Part shown: positions 10,369 to 21,896 of the stretch, in pieces
Position numbering within the stretch: the stretch's first letter is position 1
Layout: each line of letters opens with the position of its first letter
Assembly: GCA_001910725.1 (NCBI GenBank)
Contig: MJGA01000021.1
Location: 310,001 to 374,000, forward strand
Source: Phanerodontia chrysosporium
Lineage: Eukaryota; Basidiomycota; Agaricomycetes; Polyporales; Phanerochaetaceae
DNA length: 64,000 nucleotides
Reading direction: 5' to 3'
Notes under the pieces: generated by a model
Seen by the model: only the letters and a program-made list of their open reading frames with translations
Databases searched by the model: none
Told to the model about the DNA's origin: nothing
Translations under genes and position numbers: made by a program

Positions 10369-13300
10369 CTAAAGCTCGTCTTCAGAATCGAGTACAAAGT
10401 GCGCAGCCTGCTGCGCCTGCACCGAAGCGTCTACTAAGCCTGTACGGTACCCGTCTTTGAGTAGCTGCAGCGCCTCAAACGTCTCAGGCTTGAGACGATT
10501 GCGACGTGCAGTACCTGTAATCTTACCGCTCGAGAATGCTCGCTCCGAAGCAACCGCAGATCCCTGAATGGCAAGATAGTCTCTTGCCATTCGTGAGAGA
10601 ATCGGGTACTCAGAAGCGTGGTGCTAGATCAGTAATGTCAGTTTATACATTAAGAGTGCATAAAGACGAGAGAGCGTACCCCCCACCACGCAATCGGGTC
10701 CTTGCAGTCAAGTACAAGTGGGCTACGGAGGTACCGGTCGAGCTCCTCATAGATGTCGTGTGATGCGCGCTCGGTCGCGAGACGGCTGCTCAAAGCCTTG
10801 CGCATCCATGCGAATCCATGGCTGGCTGAGCTCTGCGCTGAGGCAGATGATGCAATAGATGATGTCGAAGGTGTTGAAGAGAGCGGCGGCGATGTAGCAG
10901 GTGAGGATGGTGCCGTTGAAGCGCAATGGGACGGTGATGCATCTATGGAGGCATAGGAAGCGAACTACAGTACATACGTTAGCCTTCAATGTATTAAACT
11001 AATAAACAGCACATACCACCTCTCGAAGGGCACACATGCCGCTATCAATCCAGTCTTGGTCCCAATTCTCCTTGAAGTATTCATCCTTGACGTCTGGAGT
11101 GAGAACTATAGGCAACAGAATTAGTACAAGTCATGGTAGAGGGTCGTCTACGCACTGAGGCTGATGAAGTACACATTGCTATCGTCCATAGCACAGTAGT
11201 ACTTCTGCAACTTGGCGAGGCCTGCCTCAATGCCCTCCTTCACTGGGGCAAAGGACGGCTTGTTTGCCATCTCCTCCCAAGTAGTCTGAAGGTACTCGAA
11301 CTCCGGAATGGCACGCCAGAGTGTTGGTGTCTTCTCTGACGAGAAGGAGTGCTGCGCCTCGCGTAGAACCTGCGATATACGTCTCAAAATAAGTGGTGTA
11401 CAATGCAATAATCTGCGTACCTTCAAAACAATGCAGAGAAGCTCCAGGAGCTTCCATTCGTGCGGCCTAAGCTTGTAGTCCGCATATTTGCGGCCCCTTG
11501 CGAGATCTGGAACCTTCGGCGAGTCGTCTGCAAGCTGACAGAACTTGTTGACGGCCTGGAATTGATGTCAGTACTAGTAGATCCGTTGGGAAGGAAGAAA
11601 CGTACTGGTTGCAAGTCATACAGCCGCTGGATCATGTCGTGCATAGATCCCCAGCGAGTGCGCACCCACTTCAGAAGATGAAGCTCCTTTACTCCTTCCT
11701 CACGGCAGACTGTCGCAAAGTATGCGCGTGCCTGGGGTGACGCTCGAACCTGAAAACGATAAACGATCAGTAACATGGCTAAGGATACGAGAGACAATAT
11801 ACCTGATTAATCAAGCCAAGGGCTTTGCTGAGGACGTCGCCTCCCTCGAAGTCGATAGGGTCCTCTGCATCATCTGCGCCATTTGTGTCATTACGCCACT
11901 CATCGACTTGGTCGTCAGCATCTTCATCCGAGATGTCCTCGACTGCCGCAGCACGAGAGCTCTTCAATCTCGACCTCGAGCTTGGAGATGGGCAAACCGT
12001 CTCAACGACAGCCTTTGCAGCAAGATGGAAGATATGCTCGTGACAGCGTACACGCTGCCGACGCGCATCCCACATTGTGCCAGACCGTTCCAATATGCGC
12101 TCCATGGAGCGCATACAGGTATCGTTGGACGTCGCGTTGTCTGAAGTAGCCCAGCCAAGCTGAAAACGTCATGAGCATCTGGTGAAGCATTAATAGATCA
12201 TGCTCACCTTGTCCCGAATCTCATAGCGATCTACAATGCGCATGATGACTTGCGCAAGGTTTTCTCCACTGTGACTTCCCTCGATCTTCGTGAAGCCGAG
12301 GATATTGGACTGCAAGGACCAAGCAGTGGGGCTTTCTGCTGGTGCGTCAATATAATGTGCAGATACATTGAGGTATGGATCGCCGGCATCGCTTGTCCAA
12401 GCGTCGAAGGTGAGCGAGATCTTGCACGGAATATTCTGAGTGGTAATTAGCGCAGCTTCACCGTAAACAAACCTGAGAGACGTACCCGATATTTCTCCTG
12501 AAGGAGGTCGCCAATTCGGTTTGCATGCTCAAGAACAGCCTCGCGCAGCTTGGTACGATGCGGGATGTCCCTGTCCTTGAGCGTTGGTCGGATGTATTTG
12601 AGAAGAAGTCGAAATGTACCACGATCGACTAGTCGGAGAGGCTAGTAAGCAAGCAATAGTCAGGCATGGACCGTCATGTATGGGCGCAGGATTAGATGTG
12701 GTACTTACCAGGTCTGCTTCAACGATAAGTGCAACTATATGCGACATAAAACCATCGTCCGTGAACTTAGCAGGTGCCAGTGTGCTGAACCCGTCCAGGG
12801 TCTGCTGCGTCGCGGTCTCCCGGTCGCCAGACGAAGAGAGGTCAGGCGGAAGTGCTCGGCAGTTCGGCTTGACCCCAGCATCGCGGCATTTGGTCAGGTA
12901 AACCGTCCCGTGAGTCTTCCAGTGCCGCTTGATGTGCATGCGAAGTGAGGAAACACCACCAGTAAACCAGCTGTGCTCGCCACGGTCTCTACACATAGTA
13001 TAGGTTTAATAGGCTCACAACTTATGCGAAGGAATAACATACCTGCAAACCGAGCACCAGTGACCCTTGGATGTCTTGCCTTTGATCGTACGCTCCTCGG
13101 ATTTGAACACCCCACGGACGTCCAGTGTCGCCTCATTCTTCACCCGCTTCGCTGGCTGAGAACATTGTCAGTGCCGTGAAGATATTGAAGGAGGTAAACG
13201 TACCCGTCTTTCACTTTCAATCTCAACGCGGAGGCGCTGAAACTCGAAGCCTTCGTCATCGTCGTTGTCATCCTCACCGTCTTGTTCTTCAGCCTCAGGA

Positions 13301-14016
13301 TCTTCGAGGTCAGGGAGCTCGTCGTCATCAGCCTGGGACGCTTTTCCCTGGGCGAGAAATGTCAGAGATGGGCACAGACAATGTTCCGTCCATGAGGAAC
13401 ATACCTTAGACTTCGTTTGAGGGCCTCTTTTCTTGACTCCCTGTAAAGATGGTAACCTGTCAGTATTTTGTATACTATACTAGCGAAATCGAATGGCGCA
13501 CCTGTGGCTGTTGCCCAGCATCGTCACTGTCATCATCGGACTCGATTCGTGCACGTTTGAGCTAAATATATGCGGTCAGAACGGTCAATTACTTCATGCA
13601 AACAAAAGATATACATACCCCATGCCGCATCGGAGCTGCCTCGTCTGCAGAACCAGCGTGCAATGACCTTGGCTTGAAGAAATTACGGATTGCATCTGAG
13701 TTGTTGACCGTGGTGCCCAGAGGATCGTTTCCAGCAGCCTTCCAGGTCTTGCGCCGATCCCTGCCTCCTCGGCGTGCACCTGCAACCAAAGCTGCAGGGC
13801 CACCTTTAGGATGCGAGGTAACAGGCAGTGCGTGCCCTAAAGATGGCACGTTAGAGATAGGAATGATAGTGCGCTAATAAACGCACCTGGACGCGCTGTC
13901 GATGACGATGCAATCCGCTCGTCCTCGCTAGCAGAGTGCTGCCATTCGATGTCGGCGGCATCCTTGAGATTGCCGTCGGCATCGAGTGCGCAGCCATGGT
14001 CTGTGGGTGTGGGCAT
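10369..14016 (-). CDS. hAT transposase (BED finger, hAT C-terminal dimerisation domain)
   Basis: The multi-exon gene probably starts at ATG 14016 (MPTPTDHGCALDADGNLKD). A BED-type finger follows near 12,800-12,996 (CRDRGEHSWFTGGVSSLRMH, IKRHWKTHG). The catalytic region includes KISLTFDAWTSDAGDPYLNV near 12,380-12,430, LLKWVRTRWGSMHDMIQRL near 11,620-11,680 and FAPVKEGIEAGLAKLQKYY near 11,200. The C-terminal dimerisation motif DYLAIQGSAVASERAFSSGK lies at 10,520-10,584. The gene ends at 10369 in FVLDSEDEL. It lies antisense to the partner gene it interrupts. I did not find a clear inactivating change but did not verify every splice junction. Confidence 0.85.
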
Positions 14017-14635
14017 CGTGTTGTGAAGTAGAAAGGGTCTATAGGGGTCGCAGAGAGAGGTGAGAGGGAAGGTATGGGATATCGCAGAGCGGTGAGGGGA
14101 CAGCTCTGTGTGCGCACACACCTTATATACCGTCAAGGGTGCGGTCCTTGAGAGCCGGGACCATGAAGTGACGTGTGAAGGCCGCCACAGAATGTCTATG
14201 ACAGCCTTCACACATCGCTCCATGATGGGACCGTGACGATTACAAGTTTTGAGGGTCTGAACGCCACTTGCCATGGGCCTCGGCTTGCTCCATAAGCCTC
14301 AGACTGGGCCCTACGACTAATGCAGGGCCCTGTGCATATATCTATGGTTGATTCATGTCAGAAATATATTTCAATCGATGTTCAACATTACCTTTGCCTG
14401 TGGGGGGCCCAAGAACAGGTGAAGTTCAAGCAGGCGACGCGCGGTCGAACGCCAGCGCCTAATGTCATCCTACTTTGGCAGGTGTCCAAGAACGCGCTTC
14501 GCGTGTCGATTCGCAGCCAGAACTGGCTTCTTTCACACACCTCCAGCACAAAATCACACGAAAACGTCTATCTTATCTAGGTATGGGGCGATTTCCGACA
14601 TATTTCACCTTTCACTAATACTTCTGTGACAACGC

Positions 14636-14805
14636 GGTTCGGCGGTTCGAACCGGTCTGCGCCAGTTCACTGCGGTTCTGCGGAGGCCAGAACCCCGAAC
14701 CGAGCCACAGGTCTCCGAGCGCGAACCGCACCGGACCTGAACCCGAACCGACGGTCCGGTCTGCGGGTTCGAGGTTCGAACCGAGGTTCAGAACCTGAAC
14801 CCGGC
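14636..14805. repeat. right subterminal GGTTC/GAACC array
   Basis: Repeated GGTTCGAACC, GAACCCGAACC and related words on both strands mirror the left array and end at the right inverted repeat. Likely transposase binding region. Confidence 0.7.
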
Positions 14806-14812
14806 AACACTA

Positions 14813-14820
14813 TGCGAAAC
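14813..14820. repeat. right 8-base target duplication of hAT
   Basis: TGCGAAAC, identical to 9915-9922. Confidence 0.95.
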
Positions 14821-16169
14821 GGGCAGGACTTCTCCAGGGGCACACGCGCTCATTGTCCTCCACTGGCGGTACAGTGTGCGGCAGTGATGGTGGTAAATCG
14901 AGTGACACAGCGACGGGATCCCAGAGGTATGCTGAGCCCAAGCTGCGGACGACTAAGGGGGTAGGGACAAATTCGATTTTCGCAAACGGGCACTCTTCTG
15001 ACATGCCTTGGTAGATGCCTGTAGGGGTTGAGGTGAAGACGAACATAAAGAAGTCTAAGAACGAGGCTGAGCCCAGTCCTGACAAAGGCAAGAAACGGAT
15101 TACACGCACCTCAGACCTCCCGCTGCCTGCGGGCAACCTCGAGGCAGAGTTACTCTGGACCAACGTCGTAGCTTGCCGCTACATCGCATACGTTGGTTCG
15201 CTGGTAAACCCCTGGGACGGCGACTCCTTGCACGAAGAGGATGAGATGCTGAGGGCGTTCTGGCATGACGCGTTCGGAGAGGAGCTCATAGGCGAAGACA
15301 ACCTGCGCAAGGTTCGCAACATCGTGCGTAGCGCTTTCCACTTTAGGCAGCTGTTGTTGTTCACGTAGCGCTCAACGCTTTTGGGTGCTCGCCCACCTCC
15401 AGGCGGGCCAACGCACATCGGACTGGTGCAACAGGATTAGCAAATATGCGGTAAAGGCTGTAGACAAGTTTGTCAGTGATAACATGCCCCGCCAGGTGCT
15501 TCTGAGGAAGGAATACTACACGGAGTACTGCCTGGCAAGTGGCGGGGCAGGTCCGAAGTGTTTATACTCCGACCCTGAGGTGCGTTCGGCACACTCCAGA
15601 TGACCAGCAATTGACCTGTTTATGACTACGATAGCGCCCCTCTGGTGCATACCGCTCCCAGATTGTCCTCCAGACCTTCGCGGCTCATCTTGAGTACACC
15701 AAAGCCGCTGTGCTCGACTTTGGTGTACCCGTTGGGGCTTTGGCTCTCTGTGCTGCCGCGGTGCGCACAACACCGTTCTTCGCATAACCCACAATGCTTA
15801 CTCTTATGACTATCGTTTGTTTAGGTCGAACGAGCGTTCTTACCATGGAAAACAGGAGAAAAGCTCAATGAGCACGCCCGCCTAAGGCTCCTCGAGGAAG
15901 CGTCCAAGGATAATTCAGAACAGGGCCGGAAGCTCTCCAACAGCCTTCAAATCGAGCTCAGACAGATCAAGTGCTTCTCTGATGCAACCTGGGGTACCGT
16001 TACGAGGAAACACTCCATGAACACGGCCAGACTGAGGCCGAACGCGTGGGACGAGGTTATTGCCGGAGCAAGAGCTTACTCCCAGAAGGGCTCCGCCGTG
16101 GTTCCCGCACGGGCCGAGAATGGCGTCGACGAAACAGAGCGCATGATGGTGCTTTCCGATGACGACTGA
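14821..16169 (+). pseudogene. 3' part of Plavaka partner gene (DUF6532-like)
   Basis: The frame entering at 14821 continues the codon split at 9922 and runs to an in-frame TAG at 15012-15014, likely a nonsense change. It then continues through NIKKSKNEAEPSPDKGKK and ELLWTNVVACRYIAYVGSLV. Spliced exons encode QRTSDWCNRISKYAVKAVDK, YRSQIVLQTFAAHLEYTKAA and GALALCAAAVERAFLPWKTG, ending MMVLSDDD. The segment resembles the DUF6532 proteins that are abundant in agaricomycetes (from memory). Visible damage is the hAT insertion plus the TAG. Confidence 0.65.
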
Positions 16170-16627
16170 CTAGTGGACTGATATGCAAGCCATTAGTTGG
16201 TTTCTTCGAGTTTCCTCCCTTCTTCTCTGTGATTTGCCAAGGATTTCTTGATACCCTAATTTCAGGCTTCGGAAGACTACGACTAGACATCCCGGGCATG
16301 TATTGTATCCCCCTAATTACGCCGAGACTAGTATTACGACCGCAATCTAATATCTTGACTATTATGCGACCACTGAACGGAACTGGATGACAACTTGAGT
16401 GCTAGCTGACGTGCTGCTGATTGTATTGAGGCTGACGAACGCTTACATCTGTCACGACATCTGTTTGCTTTCCTCTGAGAACTTTCCGTCCTGACATCTG
16501 TACACTGTCGTGCGCTGAACGGCGTGCTGACAAAAAGGTACATAACTGAATAAGCACGCCGTCTGGATGCTTGCGCGGCTGTGACAGTGCCAAAGACGCT
16601 GTAAGAGCCGCCGGGAAATTGCTGATG

Positions 16628-17121
16628 TATGCGTCGCATTCAGTGCTGAATAGCCCTTCATCTTTACATCCTTCAAGTAACGCCCGGATATCTGCATTTT
16701 CGCCTTCGAGTCGACGACTGATCTGCGAAACGACGCGTCTCGCATTAGATTTTCTCGACGACGATTCGCGTGACGTGCTAAGTACACGCTACATTACCTT
16801 ACGTTCATCTTCTAGTTCGCAATGCAGCTTCTAAACGTTATGTGAGACGTTGAGCAGAGGGGCGAAGGATGATGTAACCTGCACGATGTCGCTTTGAGGG
16901 GCATGTGCCCCTGTAGTACGGCTTTCTATACCTTGCAGACGCGCGACTTCCGTGCGTAGATTGGCGTTGTCCTGCGCATCACATCAGATGCATTCCAATC
17001 CACGCAGGCGAACACTCACTCTCTTCGTCTCCTCAAGAGCCTTGCGCAATTCGTTCAGCTTGTCCTTCAGAAGCTTGAAGATATGCGGGGCCATTTCAGG
17101 ATCACAGACGAGGTCGTCCAT
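16628..17121 (-). pseudogene. 5' part of the disrupted coiled-coil gene (copy A)
   Basis: ATG 17121 opens MDDLVCDPEMAPHIFKLLKD followed by a helical stretch ending RKALEETKR at a GTGAGT donor. This is the N-terminal box shared with the copies at 29834 and 32279. The next exon reads DNANLRTEVARLQG. A later one reads QISRRLEGENADIRALLEGC and FSTECDA, where the Plavaka element interrupts at 16628. After removal of the element and one TA, the frame continues as AYSRVDETECRWPGCK at 4988. The gene is thus split by about 11.6 kb and truncated downstream by the gypsy element. Confidence 0.75.
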
Positions 17122-17696
17122 GGCTGACACGCTGTACACGCGTCCAATGAGACTCGTCGACGTTGAGAGTAGAGTGGGATGCTGCGCGACACGTGAACCC
17201 GAGTCGCAGGGGCCGGGGCGGACATTGACGTAAGAAGCAAACGGCGTGGCGCGGATTCGAACCATGGACTCTGTGCTATAAAAGGCAAGGGCTTCGTGGC
17301 GTTCTGCCTCCGCTGCTGGCCTTGTGAAGGATTCACTGCGTCAAATACATTAAGAACCTATTTTGTCGAGCTGTGATTTGGAGGACAAAGCGAGGACATG
17401 AAAGTAAAGTTTCGAGAGGAAATCCACGACTCAGCGTCCTCCGAATTGGTTTAAACCTTGCTTCATCCAGACCAAGTCGCTGTAGCAGTGGCACATTAAG
17501 CGTTGTTCGTCTCATTGAAGACTCTTCAGGACACCGCTCCAAATTGCGAATATCGGACTGCATCAGATTTGCCTCGCAAACCGAAGATAGAATAGGGAAA
17601 CAGCTGGTGATATGCAATACAAAACATCAATGCGTACTGATCTACATAGTCCATGTCAAGTCAGAATAGAAAGAGAGTTGGATCAGAATGAGTCCG
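17122..17696. other. intergenic, no gene seen
   Basis: This lies between the coiled-coil start and the protease end. TATAAAAG stands on the plus strand at 17277-17284, but no convincing plus-strand gene follows. Short open frames on both strands lack recognisable features. Confidence 0.5.
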
Positions 17697-19759
17697 CTAC
17701 TGGTCGCTGTAACCTCGCACGGGAGCGTTTTCTTCGGGGTCATCATATGCACCGACGGCTTCTCCCGGAAGCTGACGGGCACGTACGTCGGTGCACTACG
17801 CGTCCGCGCACCGCTGCGCATGGCGCCCCGTGCGCACGCGGCGAGGGCAATGATGCACAGCAGCAGCATCACCGCGACGTTCGCGCCGAGCAGCCCGATC
17901 ACGACAGGGCCGTACTTGTCCAGCAGCGAGACGACGCTGCTGTCCGAGCCGGAGTCCGTCGGCGACGAGGTCTCGATGTCAGCGAGGGCGGCCGCAGCAG
18001 CCGCGGTGGATTTCGTGCTTGCTGCGGCCGAGGTGGACGACGGTGTGGCTGTTGCGCTCGTCGAGGGAGCACCGGAGGGGAAGGGCGTGATGAGACCGCT
18101 CTCAGTTGTGTTCTCTACCGAGCCGAAGTCTCCTGGGAAGAGCGTAGGAAGGAAGATAGGGTCGATGACGGCTGGGAACAGCGTGGAGAGAAGGACACTG
18201 CGTGTTGTCTGGAAGTCGACCCATGCATCGTCCGCGTTGGTGACAGAGAGCAGCTGCAGGAAGCTACCGCTCGCGCCCGAGTGGTCGCTCTCGCGGTTCA
18301 TAGCACCGAAGTTGTACCTGGGGGAGAAGACGTCAGCAACGCTCTGTAAGAGGAGAAAGCAAAACGTACGAGGAGATGACGTTCTTTAGGAAGACATCGC
18401 CGAGGACCAGGTCAAAGCCAGGAAGTTTGCCAAACTCCGACGCATCCTGAAACGAGGACTCGCAAAGCGTGAACATGGTTTCCGTGCCGTCTCTGAGAGT
18501 GCTGGTGAACGGTTGCGCGCGACTCAGGTCGAGGGGATGCACCGCAAAGTCCTGCCCGCTGCGCCTGCATGTCAGCATACGGCGCGAGGCGGAACGATGC
18601 CGGAGGCACACACCCAATAGAGAAGGTCACGTTGACCCCACTGTAGCACGGCACATACCACGTCGAATTGACCTTGATCGATCCCTCGACCTGCTCAAAG
18701 ATCGCATCCGCGAGCGGGCCTGGGACGATGAGGTTGCTGGTGCCCGAGTCAAAGAGCGCGACAAGCTTCCCGGGAGACGTGTTTGCAATCTGGGACGGCG
18801 GGAACGAGACGCTCTGGCCGTTCACGGACATGCCGTCGAGAGAGCCTGCCCAGCGGCCGTCGGCAACGCGCGGGATCTGCGGCGCCTGGGCAATCGCGGC
18901 GTACGCGGGATCGTGGTAGCCAATGACGAATGACCCGCCGGGCGTGTCGTCGTCGCCGTTCTCGAGGTCAATTGCACGTCCGAGCGCAATGTCGTAGCTC
19001 GGCTGCATCGAGCTGTTCTGTGCGAGCAGGTTCGACAGGAACGTGCGCCCCAACGTATTCGACTCGCCCCACGCCTTGTGCACCGCCTTGTCCACCTCTG
19101 AGGCGTTGTCGCTGTCAAAGCCGACGCCCAGAATGCCAAGGAGGTCCGGGGGCGTGCCTTCGCCAAGCTGAGAGCATCGTTAGCTTGTTAGAATCGCACA
19201 CTCGGCAATTGCTCACCTTCGCTACATTGATGAACGCTGGAAACCTGGTTAGATAGTTTTGAGCTAACAACAAGCGTAGTCATACCTTGCGACGGTATCG
19301 TGTACTCCCCAACTTTGAGTTCTGCAAATTGGATTGGCCCCTCGACTGAGCCCGAGCCATAGGTGATGTTGGCAGAAAGATGCGAGTCGTTGGAAATCTT
19401 GAGGTCCGCGTTCGGGGCGAAGACCCAAAGGTCACTCGAACCGGTGTCGAGCTGAACCGCAAATTCTGGGCGGATGTCAGTAGCGGAAAGGTGCGGGCAG
19501 GCTGAGAACTCACGTTGACCACCAAGGGTGATGTTGACAGTATACTGCAGGCAAAGTGGTTAACGCGGCGGATCTCGACATTAAGCGGTCTACTCACTGC
19601 AGCGTCACCGATGTCGAGGTCGGTCAGGCCTACTCCAGAGGTCTTTTGAAAAGGTATCCCAGGGACTATGCCGTCACGCGCCTGAATGCGCGATGCAACG
19701 AGCGGGACATGGAGGGAGAGAAGGAAGAGACCGACGGCGCCGCGAACCAAGGACGACAT
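17697..19759 (-). CDS. membrane-anchored aspartic protease, copy 1
   Basis: Pepsin-type (A1) aspartic protease. ATG 19759 opens a signal peptide (AVGLFLLSLHVPLVASRIQA). After short introns come the first catalytic motif FAVQLDTGSSDLWVF (near 19,410-19,460) and the second, ALFDSGTSNLIVP (near 18,730-18,765). A post-catalytic region (SFLQLLSVTNADDAWVDFQ) and a Ser/Thr/Ala-rich linker lead to a transmembrane helix (KYGPVVIGLLGANVAVMLLL) and a basic cytoplasmic tail. The enzyme should be secreted or vacuolar with a lumenal catalytic domain. In the strict frame the tail reads on to a stop at 17642. One base shift near 17750-17760 would give the paralogue ending (DDPEENAPVRGYSDQ, stop 17697). A TATA box lies about 55 bases before the ATG. 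Confidence 0.85.
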
Positions 19760-21896
19760 GGCTCGAACAGCGATGGGAGGAAGTACAGATGCCTTGCGTC
19801 GTCAGGCCAGCCTTTATAACGCGCCGCCGTCTCCCACAACATGACCACATCACATACGCCTGCCCATCTAGACAGGGCACACAGCCCTGCGATGGCGAGC
19901 ACGCCCATCACGCCGGGCGCTTCCGCCTCGAGGGCGCGCGCGGGGCGGTGCAGTCGCTCGCGACGCGGAGCCAATGGCTGCCGGGCGCGGGATCAATCAC
20001 TGGGTTAGAGGATGAGCTTACTAGGCGAACAAACGAACTGCGCGCAGGGCACTCGCCGTGATGCCCGGCGATAATCAGCGTGCCTTGCGAGCGGAGGCAG
20101 GCTGCCAGCTCCGAGGGACGCGTCGGCTTTGCGGGACGCGGCGGGACTACAGCGCGTCGCCCTCGGATGTCTTCTGTGCACAGCGGTGAGAAGGCAGAGC
20201 GATGCACAGAGCGATGGATGCCGGGTCGTGGCTGCGTCGCAACAACCGGAGGGAGCCGAAACGTCCGCCCAACCAGGCAACGCAGGCTCCCTGTTCCTGT
20301 TCGCCGAAATGCGCACTTCTCGCATCGCCCTTGTTGATGCCATACGATGAGACGCAGCAGCGCTGACATCCGTGCACCTAGCGCTTTCATGCTGACCGCT
20401 GATCTGCGTTCGGACGCAAGGGCTGTCCATAACGTCCGACTCGGAGCTCGGCTAGACAACGATGAGCTTTGGGCGCAAACTCGAGGTTCGGGCTTACCGG
20501 AGCTTGTCTCCGAGCCTGCCACAATGTGCCTTGGGCATGTATGTACGACCAGCTTCGCGTTTTGTGGTATTGTCCTTCATTCACTTTGCACTCTTCATAG
20601 GATGCTACTGGGGAACACCGCGTCGCAACCACGTTTCCTGTCACGGGACAGCAAAGGTTTCCAGCACTGAATGCGGAGCGCTGCGCGCCGTGAAAATGAC
20701 CAAACAGATGAATGGCAGCGCAGCTGTCGTCAGCACATGCGCGAGGCGCTGTACAGCTGAGCAGCCCTACCTCAACATCGTTCCAAGGCGGTGTCTTCGC
20801 AGACCGCATCGCAAATGAGGATATGGCGGCAACAAAAAGCACTGCACGGTTTTTGACGAGGGCTCCAGCGGCCAGTGTAGGACTCAGGACAGGCCTCCAC
20901 GCTGCCCAGTGTACATGAGCGTCGCGATTGACATCCGTGGGCACTTCCAATATAAAGGGAGCTATGGCGGGCCCTCGAGGTATTCTGGTAAGCTAAGATA
21001 GCAGCCCTGAAAGCGTAAGGATTAACGTGGCGTTACAGGATGCAAAGCATAAGGGATGGCTCACCTGGGGTCATTCAGAGACTGTCTTATATCTTCGCCC
21101 CAATATTACCGCTCTGATTTTGTTGGTCGTAAGGTGGTTCCAAGCGATGTGAACGAGTTCAAGAAGTGAATGCCAGAGAAATGGGAGTCCAACACCAAGG
21201 ATGTCCGAGTCGCCGCCTGAGCTTGCCTGCAGAGCCGCTGACATAAGCAGACTCAAACGGGACCCCTGCAATGGGGTTAGGTGCAACGGACCGCCACAAG
21301 GCCTTTGCGCTTCCTAAGCGGCTTGGAGCATTCCTTGCGGTGTATTGAGGTCGCTGCTCCGACTTTCTCAGTTAGGGTGATAAGTTAGAGTGGTCGTCGC
21401 AGCTCTTTGCGAGTTTTCTGTCTCTCTTTGCATTAGCTTGATTAGTCTCAGTACTTTAGTGCCGGGATGCTATGTTAGGCTAGGTGGCATTCTGATGGCG
21501 ACAGTGTTTGAATCCGTGTGCCGCTGTTTCCGTTACACTTCCACCACCTTGTCTGACCCTACTAGACGCTCCACATCATGGTGTTTATTTCCTGATGAAC
21601 ATCGCTGTTTTCCATGGTAGCGGGGCAGTTGGCACGTATTCCGCAGCACAACAACGCTGGACCCCTGATCGCTGCGCGTCGTAACTCCCTTCCCACGTGA
21701 GATGTGACTACCGCGCTGCCTCCGTGTACTGCAGCATTTATTCGTCCAGCCGTCATTGTTATGTTCTCGTGTTGAAACATGCGAAGGGAGAATGCAACCC
21801 AACAGATATCCGTCCCTCAAAACAATCGCTGTGAACGTACAGAGGTACCAGATGTCACTGGTTCTGACCTCATGCCAGCAAGCTTCTGCACAGTAT
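19760..21896. other. 2.1 kb intergenic region, no gene supported
   Basis: Apart from the protease promoter I see no gene or repeat. Short open frames overlap on both strands without motifs or plausible splice-linked blocks. TATAAAGG occurs on the plus strand near 20951 without a recognisable gene downstream. Confidence 0.4.
19809..19820 (-). promoter_or_regulatory. TATA box of protease copy 1
   Basis: GCGTTATAAAGGC on the minus strand, about 55 bases upstream of ATG 19759. Confidence 0.5.

Larger units (their letters stand above)
9923..14812. mobile_element. hAT DNA transposon, 4,890 bases
   Basis: The ends are inverted: TAGTGTTGCCGG at 9923 and CCGGCAACACTA ending at 14812. Both are flanked by TGCGAAAC. 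The interior encodes a BED-finger hAT transposase on the minus strand. Both subterminal regions are dense in GGTTC/GAACC words. The perfect duplication suggests a fairly young insertion, younger than the Plavaka element that it sits in. Confidence 0.95.
4989..16627. mobile_element. Plavaka-type DNA transposon with nested hAT element
   Basis: Terminal inverted repeats of about 28 bases bound the element: CATCAGCAATTTACCGGCGG at 4989 and, on the minus strand from 16627, CATCAGCAATTTCCCGGCGG. A TA flanks each end (4987-4988 and 16628-16629). Removing the element and one TA joins the reading frame of the coiled-coil gene on either side, which independently supports the boundaries. The element encodes a transposase on the minus strand and a divergent partner gene on the plus strand. 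Without the hAT insertion it would be about 6.7 kb. Superfamily assignment is from transposase motifs remembered from agaricomycete Plavaka proteins. Confidence 0.85.

Noticed and set aside
17250..17270. tRNA T-arm-like GGTTCGAATCC on the minus strand
   Set aside because: No matching acceptor, D arm or anticodon arm can be folded from the neighbouring 70 bases, and no oligo-T terminator follows.
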